Source of the DNA: Deltaproteobacteria bacterium
GTDB taxonomy: Bacteria; Desulfobacterota; Desulfobulbia; Desulfobulbales; Desulfocapsaceae
Length of the DNA: 37,695 bases
Direction: 5' to 3'
Assembly: GCA_024280265.1 (NCBI GenBank)
Contig: JAJRQL010000266.1
Coordinates: 1 to 37,695 of the forward strand
Both the position numbers and the translations under genes were made by a program. Positions 1-8,907 of the stretch are shown here, piece after piece. Below the pieces are notes generated by a model that made no database searches, was not told the origin of the DNA, and saw only the letters and a list, made by a program, of their open reading frames with translations. The number at the start of each line of letters is the position of its first letter. Positions within the stretch are counted from its first letter, which is position 1.

Positions 1-100
1 GGCTGAGAAAGCGCGGCTACCGCTATCGTATTATTATGTCAATATATTTATGTGTTTTTTTCGTTAAATTTTATTATTTTTTATGCGGATGTAATTTTAG

Positions 101-142
101 TTGAATCTTAGGCTACATCAGCACGAAACTCTAAACTCCAGT
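101..142. repeat. 42-bp perfect repeat, left copy (inverted relative to 10702..10743)
   Basis: ttgaatcttaggctacatcagcacgaaactctaaactccagt; exact reverse complement found at 10702..10743. Confidence 0.95.
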
Positions 143-259
143 GATATCCTGAGAATAACATTTATTAAAGCGGCAAAGAGTCATGAAACTTTCATTCCTG
201 GACAGGCACTGAAGACAGGAAGCAACAAATAATACCCCAGTCGGAGGGACGCGAACCTT

Positions 260-2304
260 ATGCAAGATATTCTTACCATCTGCAACTACTGTGGTTGCGG
301 CTGCGGCGTATACCTGTCCGTTGCTCACAATCATGTGGTTGGCTCCTATCCCAGCAGAAACCATCCCATCAGCCGCGGCAACCTCTGCTCCAAAGGTTGG
401 CACCTCCACGAATTCGTCCATTCCAACAAACGACTCACTGACCCGCTGTTACGAAAAAACGGAGTCCTCGAGAAAGTCAGCTGGGATGAGGCACTGGACA
501 CCACTGCCAAGGCACTCATGGCTGCCAAAGAAAAAACCGGGCCGGACAGTATCGGGGTCCTCTCCTCTGCCAAATGCACCAACGAAGAGAACTACCTTCT
601 CCAGAAAGTTGCCCGGGCCGGACTCGGCACCAACAATATCGACCACTGCGCCAGACTCTGACACTCTTCCACTGTGGTAGGTCTTGCCACAAGTTTCGGA
701 TCCGGTGCCATGACAAACTCCATCGCAGAGCTTGAAGAGGCCGATGTCCTGCTCATCACCGGCTCCAATACCACCGCAACCCATCCCCAGATTGGAAGAA
801 ATATCTTAAAGGCCGTGGACCACGGAGCCAAGCTCCTTGTAATCGATCCGCGGAGTACTGATATTGCCCGGCAGGCCCATATCCACCTTGCCCTACGCCC
901 AGGCACCGACATTGCCCTCATCAATGCGATGATGCGGGTAATTCTGGATGAGAACCTGGCAGATGATCTTTTCATTTCCATGCGTACCGAAAATTTCATT
1001 CAACTCCGTGATTACCTCCATCGCCTTAATTTGGAAGAGCTGGCAAATATCACTGAAATCGATCTTGAAACAATCCGTGAAGCCGCATGCATCTACGCAA
1101 GAAGCAGTAAATCTGTCATCTGTTACTGCCTGGGCGTCACCCAACATACCTGTGGCACTGACAATGTCCAGGCTGTGGCCAACCTTGCCATGCTCACAGG
1201 AAACGTTGAGAAAAAACACAGCGGTGTCGACCCCCTTCGCGGCCAGAACAATGTCCAGGGTGCCTGTGACATGGCCGCCCTGCCCGCCGTATTACCTGGA
1301 TACCAAAGCCTTGACGATCCTGCTGTCCGAAGTAAATTCCAGGCCGTGTGGCAACGGGAGCTTCCAGAAAAACCCGGGATAAGTCTCACAGAAATGACCC
1401 ATGCCGGAAAAGATGGCTCCATTAAGGTTATGGTTATCATGGGAGAAAACCCAGCCCTCAGCGACCCCCACCTGAACCGAGTGGAGGAGACATTGACAAA
1501 CCTTGATTTCCTGGCCGTCTCAGACATTTTTCTGACCGAGACTGCACAGTTTGCTCATGTGGTGTTTCCCGCTGCCTCCTTTGCCGAAAAGGCGGCAGCA
1601 TAACCAATTCCGAACGCAGGGTACAACTCTGTCGCCGCGCCATTCCACCTATCCACAACTGCCGTCCTGACAGTGAGATCATCATGGAGCTTGGTCGTCG
1701 CGTGGGTTGCCCGGGGATGGACTTTGACTCTGATGCGGAAATCATGGAAGAAATCAGCCTCCTTGCTCCCATCTATGGTGGCATGCACTACGATCACCTT
1801 GCTGAAAATCATGGCCTGCAATGGCCCTGCCCTGACCGCCACCACCCTGGCACAGAATTTCTCCATAAATACTATTTTACCAGAGGAAAAGGGCAATTTA
1901 CCATTACCAGACATCAGGAACCTTGCGAAGAAGCCAGCAAAAAGTTCCCCTTCACCCTGGTCACCGGTCGTGGTTCCTACCATCACTATCATACCGCTAC
2001 CATGACCAGAAACTCCAGGCGACTGGTTCGGGAGTATCCCCAGGCAAAACTTGAAATCCACAAAGATGATTGTGCAGAACTCAACATAGTTAATGGGGAG
2101 ATGGTGGAACTCCACTCAAAACGCGGTGCGGTTCGAATATGCACCCAGGTAACTGACAGGGTTAAACCAGGAACTGTCTTTTCTTCCTTCCACTTCTTTG
2201 AAGTGCCCATCAACCGACTCACCATCGATGCCATGGATCCAAAATCCAAATGCCCGGAGTTCAAAGTCTGTGCAGTCGCCATAAGAAAGGTGAGCCATGA
2301 TTGA
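260..2304 (+). CDS. fdhA: Formate dehydrogenase alpha subunit (molybdopterin oxidoreductase), selenocysteine-containing; apparent -1 frameshift near 1592
   Basis: N-terminal CNYCGCGCGV...CSKG 4Fe-4S motif; NNIDHCARL-[TGA]-HSSTVVGLATSFGSGAMTNS matches the FDH active site where TGA encodes Sec; after ORF 674..1603 homology continues in another frame (GSITNSERRVQLCRRAIPPIHNCRPDSEIIMELGRRVG...) to 2304. Confidence 0.88.
659..693 (+). promoter_or_regulatory. Selenocysteine UGA codon with downstream bacterial SECIS-like hairpin
   Basis: TGA at 659-661; hairpin 673-691 tgtggtAGGTCTtgccaca, with AGGTCT in the loop starting 17 nt after the TGA, as in E. coli fdhF (recalled from memory). Confidence 0.8.
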
Positions 2305-3346
2305 TTTAAAAGAGCTTATTCTCCCAAAAGCCAACCTCATCCCTCTGTTACGAAAGTTAAACAAAGATAACCGCCTTGTGGTACCCGTAAAAAACGACCA
2401 TGGTGACACCCTGTTCACAGAAATCCGTGATCTTGATACTACAGAGATCGATCTTGCAAACCAGCCCCAGGCATCCCTGAAACCTTTCTTTCTCCCCCAG
2501 CAGGAAACTTTGGCACATTACAGTATCGACAACGACCAGTACCGGTTTACAACCCCGAAAGCTGCCGTTGACACCATTTTTTTCGGGGTCCGTTCCTGTG
2601 ATCTTACATCCCTGCTCTACATGGATCTCATTTTCTCAAAGCCATCAAAAGATGCCACCTACTACGACCGTCGCAACCACTCTCTTATCATCACCCTGGG
2701 GTGCAACCAGCCTTATGAAAACTGTTTCTGCGAGGCAACAAACAGTGGCCCTTACCTAGAGTACGGCTATGGCCTGCAGTTCATTGACCTTGGTGATAGT
2801 TATTACGTCTCAGCCGGCAGGGGAAAAGGTGCTGACCTCCTGGAGAAATGGAATTATTTCTTCCATGAGGTAGAAGAAGAGGACCACAAGATACGTTACC
2901 AGCTCTTTCTGGAGGCCCGGGGACAGTTCAGCAGAAACATCCAACTCACCCATGCCTGCCGGAAGCTTCAAAAAGAAACAGTGCCGGATGAAATTTGGGA
3001 GTCCCTTGCCAACCGCTGCTATGACTGTGGCGGCTGCGCCTATGTCTGCCCAACCTGCACCTGTTTTTCTGTGGACGACAAGCCGCAGAGTAGTACTGCC
3101 GGAATCCGGGTTCGCAGCTGGGATGCCTGCACCAGTGGCGGATTCACCCGCATGGCAGGAGGACACAACCCGGTAAACAGAAGCAGCCATGCACTGAAAA
3201 GACGTTTTCTTCACAAACTGAAATACGATTTTTCCAGTCACGGCAAGGCCTCCTGCACAGGATGCGGGCGCTGTGTTGACATCTGTTTTGGCGGGGTCGA
3301 CATCACGACTTTCATAGAACTCTTCACAAGGCAGCAGAACCCATGA
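2297..3346 (+). CDS. 4Fe-4S dicluster protein, AsrA / sulfhydrogenase beta-like subunit
   Basis: ORF of 349 aa; C-terminal CYDCGGCAYVCPTCTC and CTGCGRCVDIC clusters; start overlaps the fdhA stop. Confidence 0.8.
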   Translation: MIDLKELILPKANLIPLLRKLNKDNRLVVPVKNDHGDTLFTEIRDLDTTEIDLANQPQASLKPFFLPQQETLAHYSIDNDQYRFTTPKAAVDTIFFGVRSCDLTSLLYMDLIFSKPSKDATYYDRRNHSLIITLGCNQPYENCFCEATNSGPYLEYGYGLQFIDLGDSYYVSAGRGKGADLLEKWNYFFHEVEEEDHKIRYQLFLEARGQFSRNIQLTHACRKLQKETVPDEIWESLANRCYDCGGCAYVCPTCTCFSVDDKPQSSTAGIRVRSWDACTSGGFTRMAGGHNPVNRSSHALKRRFLHKLKYDFSSHGKASCTGCGRCVDICFGGVDITTFIELFTRQQNP

Positions 3347-4176
3347 ACAGAACTTTCATTCCTGCACCGGCAGTGATCCGGGAGATTATCCGGGAAAACG
3401 ATCGCATTTCCACATTCCGATTGGAAATCACCGATAAAACAATACCGTTCACATTTCATCCAGGCCAGTTTCTCATGATATCTGTACCCCATTGCGGGGA
3501 GGCTGCCATCTCCATCTCATCCTCTCCTTATACTCTGCCACTTATTGATCTTTCCATCATGCGGACCGGAGAACTCACCACTGCCATTCACGCCATGAAA
3601 GAAGGTACGCAGCTGGGAATACGCGGCCCCTTTGGCACTGTCTTTCCAATGTAAACTTTTGCAAATCGTAAGCTCCTCTTTGTGGCAGGCGGTATCGGAT
3701 TGGCTCCGTTAAAAAGTGTCATTGATCACTGCCTCTTCCAGAGTGGTGTTGAAGAAGATGCCGTATTGAGCATAAGCCTGCTCTACGGCAACAGAAACCC
3801 CTCAAACATCGCATTTAAACGGGCTATTGGAAAATGGCAGGAGCAGGGAGTCGATGTTCAGTTGACCGTGGATAAAAAAGATACTCAGTGGAAGGGCAAC
3901 ATTGGACTTGTTACAGATCTTCTCGACACCACCAGCACAGACAACGAGACCACAGCGCTCGTTTGCGGACCACCGCTGATGATCCGCTTTGTCATTGACA
4001 AACTCAAATCCCTCGGCTGTGAAGATACAAACATCTTTACCACTCTTGAACGTCACATGAAATGTGGCATGGGACTCTGTGGCCACTGTCACCTTGACAG
4101 CAAACTGGTTTGCATAGATGGCCCAGTCTTCAGCGTGAGTGAACTAACAAAAATTGATGTAATGGAGCTTAGCTGA
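3343..4176 (+). CDS. FAD/NAD(P)-binding oxidoreductase subunit, AsrB / hydrogenase gamma-like, interrupted by an in-frame TAA at 3652-3654
   Basis: ORFs 3343..3654 and 3682..4176 are in the same frame (offset 339 nt); combined translation ...GPFGTVFPM*TFANRKLLFVAGGIGLAPLKSVID... C-terminal CGMGLCGHC 2Fe-2S motif; ATGA overlap with the previous gene. Confidence 0.78.
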
Positions 4177-6221
4177 TGAACACTGTACAATCAACCTGCT
4201 GTGTCACCTTTGCCCCGGCAGAGCGAAGCATTACGGTAAAGAAGAACAGCAGCCTCATCCAAGCCGCACGGAAAGCCGGTCTCCACATCAATGCCTCTTG
4301 TGGAGGGGCCGGTGTCTGCGGCAAATGCAAAATAATTGTTGAACAGGGAACAGTCCTTGGTGGGGAAAGCGCAAAACTCTCACGCAAAGACTACAATAAT
4401 GGCTACAGACAGGCCTGCACAACAGAAATCATTGAGGACGTGAAGATCCGCATTCCTGAAGAGTCAGGACGGCAGAAGGGAGGACTGAGCACCGATATCC
4501 CACCAAGGCACAGGGCCAAAATGCATATCTTCAACATAGATGACCTTAAAAGGACGGGGATTTTTTATCCACCCGTTGAAAAACTGCGCCTTGAGCTCTT
4601 AAAACCCACCGCAAATGACAACCGGGCAGATGTGGGCCGTCTTATCCAGGGCCTGGCTGACCAGCACAACAAGCACCGGCTGGTAACCGATCTTCCGGTA
4701 CTTCGGAAAATACGACGCGCCCTTCGGGAAAAAGACTTTTTAGTCACGGTCACCCTGGAGCAACCGGTCAACAACAGATCAAAATGCCATCTCCTGAACA
4801 TCCAGCCAGGCAGGTGGGATCATCGAAATTTCGGGCTGGCTGTTGATATCGGGACAACTACCATTCATGGAGTACTCATAGACCTCCACAGTGGAAAAAT
4901 ACTGGCTAAATCATCCTGTTACAACCCCCAGATGAGCTATGGTGAAGATGTAATTGCCCGAATCATCTACGCCGAAAAGCCAAAAGGTCTGGTTATGATG
5001 CAGGAGCTGGTGGTGGAATCCATTAACGGCCTCATCAACAATATGCTCGGTGAGGTGACGCTGCCCAATGCTGATGACAAGCGCTGCAGCCCCATCGACA
5101 GGGATGAGATCACCTCCATTACCATTGCCGGAAATACCACCATGACCCATCTCTTCCTGCAACTGGAACCAGACAACATCAGACGATCACCTTATGTTCC
5201 GGTTTCAACATTTTTCCCGCCAATGCGCGCAGCCGATCTTGGCCTGGAATTGAGCAGACACTGTGCGGCACTCCTGTACCCTGCCATTTCGAGTTATGTT
5301 GGCGGTGATATTGTGGCAGGGGTCATGGGATCCGGCATGTACCGAACTGAACTGCTCACCCTCTTTATTGATGTGGGCACAAATGCGGAAATCGTCATTG
5401 GCAACAGGGAATGGCTCGCCTGCGCCGCCTGTTCAGCTGGCCCGGCCTTTGAAGGCGGAGGTATCACCCATGGCATGCGCGCTGTGGAAGGGGCCATCAG
5501 CGATTTCAGCATAAACCCGGAAACCCTTGAACCCATGAATGTCACAGAGGGCAACAAGGCACCCATTGGTATCTGCGGCTCCGGACTTCTCATCATTGTC
5601 GCCACTCTTTTTGAACATGGTATTATAAACCCCAGCGGAAAATTCAACAACCTTGGCACTCCGCGCATCAGAAAGGGCCGAAGTGGGCAGGAGTACGTGC
5701 TGGCGTGGGAAGATGAGTGTGCAGCAGATCATGACATTGTCTTAAATGAGGTGGATATTGACAACTTTATCCGTGCCAAAGCGGCCATCTTCGCAGGAGT
5801 TTCCACCCTCCTTGACCAGGTGGGGCTACAGGTAAGCGACCTTGAACAGGTCATTCTGGCAGGTGGCTTCGGCTCTTTTATTGACCTTGACAGCGCCATG
5901 ACCGTGGGACTGCTCCCTGAGGTAGATCCTGACAAAATTCTCTATGTGGGGAATGGCTCCCTGATGGGTGCATGGATGAGTGAACTCTCAAATCACATCC
6001 GCCAGGATGTAGTATCAGTGGTCCGCAAAATGACCAGTTTTGAACTCTCGGAAGTCCCCGACTTCAAAGATCAATATATAGCCTCCATTTTTCTCCCCCA
6101 TACCGACCTCAGCCTTTTCCCAAATGCTATTAATCGAAGAGTCTCATGCCCCCTCCAGTCAGCCGGAAACACCCCAGCAGCCGACCGTCAGGGTAACTCT
6201 TTTAACACAAAAATAACCTGA
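4176..6221 (+). CDS. ASKHA-domain / 2Fe-2S ferredoxin protein (RACo-like, DUF4445 family)
   Basis: N-terminal CGGAGVCGKCKIIVEQG ferredoxin motif, then AVDIGTTTIHGVLIDL ASKHA phosphate-binding motif and IAGNTTMTHLFL; TGATG overlap with the previous gene. Confidence 0.85.
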   Translation: MNTVQSTCCVTFAPAERSITVKKNSSLIQAARKAGLHINASCGGAGVCGKCKIIVEQGTVLGGESAKLSRKDYNNGYRQACTTEIIEDVKIRIPEESGRQKGGLSTDIPPRHRAKMHIFNIDDLKRTGIFYPPVEKLRLELLKPTANDNRADVGRLIQGLADQHNKHRLVTDLPVLRKIRRALREKDFLVTVTLEQPVNNRSKCHLLNIQPGRWDHRNFGLAVDIGTTTIHGVLIDLHSGKILAKSSCYNPQMSYGEDVIARIIYAEKPKGLVMMQELVVESINGLINNMLGEVTLPNADDKRCSPIDRDEITSITIAGNTTMTHLFLQLEPDNIRRSPYVPVSTFFPPMRAADLGLELSRHCAALLYPAISSYVGGDIVAGVMGSGMYRTELLTLFIDVGTNAEIVIGNREWLACAACSAGPAFEGGGITHGMRAVEGAISDFSINPETLEPMNVTEGNKAPIGICGSGLLIIVATLFEHGIINPSGKFNNLGTPRIRKGRSGQEYVLAWEDECAADHDIVLNEVDIDNFIRAKAAIFAGVSTLLDQVGLQVSDLEQVILAGGFGSFIDLDSAMTVGLLPEVDPDKILYVGNGSLMGAWMSELSNHIRQDVVSVVRKMTSFELSEVPDFKDQYIASIFLPHTDLSLFPNAINRRVSCPLQSAGNTPAADRQGNSFNTKIT

Positions 6222-6785
6222 CTCAAACAAAAACATAACACATCAGTTACATAATAGATTGTACACATTTCACGTCAATCTTCAAAAACTGGTGCGCCAT
6301 GCTATACATCTCTCTTTTTCTCCTTCTGCTCCTGCTGGTCTTAGTCATCCTCTCTTTCTTCCGATCTCTGAAAACATCCGGAGTGCCCCCCAATGCAGAA
6401 CTACTTATCAAGGCCTGGAATTCAAGCTCTGACAACGAACACTGTCGATCCTCCAAAAGTCAGCCAACTGCAACTGCGTGAACCAAAGCAGCAATCCGAT
6501 ATAATAATTCTGACGACCATCGGAACGCAGCTTTGCAAATCCAGAACTGTTGCATGGGAAAGCTGAAGAATGGTGATAACCAGTTACAGAATTCTTACCA
6601 TATCCCTTCATCGCTTTTCTGTTTTTGCATGCCCCAGGCTCACCACGCTACCGTCCAATGTCAAAAACTCGACCCAGCCTTCAACACCAGAAACATCGTT
6701 CCTGAACAACAGAAATAAAACGCGACAACACAGCTACTTGCAAGAATGGAACAAAATGTGCTTGTTACAAGTCAGGAGGTATACC

Positions 6786-7574
6786 ATGTCAGAATATCAG
6801 GTACAGAAAGGTGATACCATTGCCAGGGTCACTCAGCAACTCAAGACAGACTGGAAAACAATACGCCGCAATAACCCGGAAGCAGTGGGTCGCTCCGCAA
6901 AAAACGGCAACTGGTTCCTGAGAGAAGGAGCCACCTTGAACATTAACAGCTCATTCCAGAAATCCCTGGAAGATGTCAACCTGCCACAAAAAGGCACCCG
7001 ACAAGCCGCTGCGGCGCCAATTTCAATTCCGAGAAGTAGCAGTAAAATCGTTTTTCATGACCCGGCACAACCACGTGCCACCACACCAGCCGCCAAAGAC
7101 ACTGTTACCGGAGATAAAAGGGGCCAATTGGTGGAACACACGCTACAGGCAGGAGAAACCCTCTGGGAGCTCGCCATTAAAAAATACCATATCAACCTCA
7201 CGGACATTCTTGCCGACAATAGCATAACAGACCCAAAGACCCTGCAGATAGGGCAGAAGATAAAAATTTATCTCCCTGAAAAAGGCGGGGAAGAGCCCGT
7301 GGTGGCCAGCTGGTACGGACCGGATTTCCATGGAAAACCCATGGCCAACGGAGAAATCTACGACATGAATGGGGCCACCATTGCCCATAAGGAAATCCCT
7401 CTGGGCACTACGGTGGAGCTGAAAAACACCAGAACCGGAGAGGTGGTTCAGGCAATAGTTACAGATCGGGGTCCTTATGTTAAAGGCCGTGACGTGGATC
7501 TTTCTTACGGTCTGGCCAAAAAACTCTCACTGGTAGAACTGGGTGTGGGTAACCTGGTGATGCGGATCCTGTGA
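6786..7574 (+). CDS. rlpA: LysM-domain septal ring lytic transglycosylase RlpA family protein
   Basis: ORF 6570..7574; the better start is at 6786, preceded by caggaggtatacc; two LysM-like segments and a C-terminal ASWYGPDFHGKPMANGEIYDMN...VTDRGPYVKGRDVDLS double-psi barrel. Confidence 0.85.
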   Translation: MSEYQVQKGDTIARVTQQLKTDWKTIRRNNPEAVGRSAKNGNWFLREGATLNINSSFQKSLEDVNLPQKGTRQAAAAPISIPRSSSKIVFHDPAQPRATTPAAKDTVTGDKRGQLVEHTLQAGETLWELAIKKYHINLTDILADNSITDPKTLQIGQKIKIYLPEKGGEEPVVASWYGPDFHGKPMANGEIYDMNGATIAHKEIPLGTTVELKNTRTGEVVQAIVTDRGPYVKGRDVDLSYGLAKKLSLVELGVGNLVMRIL

Positions 7575-7590
7575 CAAGTCCCCAATCGGG

Positions 7591-8682
7591 TCAACTTTCA
7601 CCGTACTCCTGCTCATCAACAAACTGCACCCCTTCCATAATCAGCCCCATAAAACTGCCAAGGGGTTCCCCGTTCTCAAACTCAAGGGGAATCCCTTTGG
7701 TATAACTGAAACGCCCAGCTTTCTTCCCAAGCAGAGCGAAGAGGGCATCTTTGTCCATAAGATCTTTATAACGAACCTGCATCAATTCCCCTTCTTCAAA
7801 CAGTACAACCGCCCTGGCATCATCAAGCACCAGTTCAACCGTCCCCGTCTTCTGATTGGAGTTAATCAACTGCAACAACTCCACAATACTAATTTCATTA
7901 AGTTCTCCAGACATCCCAGATGTGATATTCCCAGAACGCAACGCCATGGCTTGAGCACGATCAACCAGCATTTTTAAAAGGAACAGCTGCAGCACCGGAT
8001 ATTTTTTTAAGACATGCTTGAAGTTTTTGATGCTCAAAAGTGCTGCCTCAGTTTCAAAAAGTGAATGAATGGAGCAAGAGACAGGCTCCCCGGAAAGCAG
8101 GCTCATCTCACCAAAAATTTCACCTTTTCCCATTTCGGCCAATCGTTGCCCATCTTCTGCAATAACCCCTACCTTTCCGGCAAGCAGAATGAATAACTGG
8201 GTTCCCGGCTCACCTTTTTTCAACACCACCTTATCCTTGGGGTACGTTTTCAGCTCAAGAAGTGAGGCAAGATCGTACAGGGCACCATCATCCAGGGACT
8301 CAAAGAGCGGAAAGTTACGAAGTTTGCTGTAAAACTTATCAAGATGCTTCTTTCTCCTCCGCTCCTCTGCTTCCGAAAGCAGTTTCATCTGCAGAGTGGA
8401 GAAACCCTTTTCCTTCTTATATTCAAAACAAATCAGTCCCTTACAACCACCACAGTCAAATTTTGACTTTTTGGTATTAAGATGGGAAAATCGTTCGAAA
8501 CTCTCTTTTTTTCCAGTGATTTCAATGAGCTTTTCCACAAGAACCATACAGACAGCCTTGGCATCCGGCAGGACTGCACAGAGATCTGCCACCTTCAACT
8601 CTTCCCCAACGTTATAGATGGGACAGAGTCGCTCTTCGGTTATCACAAAAACAGCATCTCGAAACTTTTTTTCCTGCAACAC
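7591..8682 (-). CDS. Cyclic nucleotide-binding (CRP-like cNMP) domain protein with C-terminal DUF4388-like domain
   Basis: cNMP fold LFILLAGKVGVIAEDGQRLAEMGKGEIFGEMSLLSGEPVSCSI; C-terminal LNEISIVELLQLINSNQKTGTVEL is typical of DUF4388/PATAN. Confidence 0.78.
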   Translation of the reverse strand: MLQEKKFRDAVFVITEERLCPIYNVGEELKVADLCAVLPDAKAVCMVLVEKLIEITGKKESFERFSHLNTKKSKFDCGGCKGLICFEYKKEKGFSTLQMKLLSEAEERRRKKHLDKFYSKLRNFPLFESLDDGALYDLASLLELKTYPKDKVVLKKGEPGTQLFILLAGKVGVIAEDGQRLAEMGKGEIFGEMSLLSGEPVSCSIHSLFETEAALLSIKNFKHVLKKYPVLQLFLLKMLVDRAQAMALRSGNITSGMSGELNEISIVELLQLINSNQKTGTVELVLDDARAVVLFEEGELMQVRYKDLMDKDALFALLGKKAGRFSYTKGIPLEFENGEPLGSFMGLIMEGVQFVDEQEYGES

Positions 8683-8717
8683 GGTGCCTCCGGATTTCTT
8701 AACCCTTTGAATATTCT

Positions 8718-8907
8718 TAGTTTGTGTCCATCCAGAAATGAGATTTTTCTTCTAGATCGAGGCGCAGAAGAAATTTTACCGCAGACATATATCTGATATT
8801 CCGTGGAAAAAGTACCCAGCTTATTTAAACGTTATTAATACTGGGTGAAAAATTTCTTACAGCCACGATGAGTCAAGAGAAGAGGGCCATTTCTGGACAG
8901 GCACTAG
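8718..8907. mobile_element. MITE-like palindromic-ended element, copy 1
   Basis: Ends TAGTTTGTGTCCATCCAGAAATG and (reverse complement) CTAGTGCCTGTCCAGAAATG; same terminal sequences as 26955..27104; no ORF inside. Confidence 0.55.

Noticed and set aside
291-680. Overlapping ORF in another frame over fdhA (and many similar antisense/alternate-frame ORFs, e.g. 592..999 -, 2810..3241 -, 9060..9524 +, 9954..10736 +)
   Set aside because: They shadow strongly conserved coding sequence on the other frame or strand and show no recognisable protein motifs.
6299-6481. Small single-TM ORF (MLYISLFLLLLLLVLVILSFFRSL...)
   Set aside because: Possible small membrane protein, but no clear RBS and no recognisable family; too weak to call.
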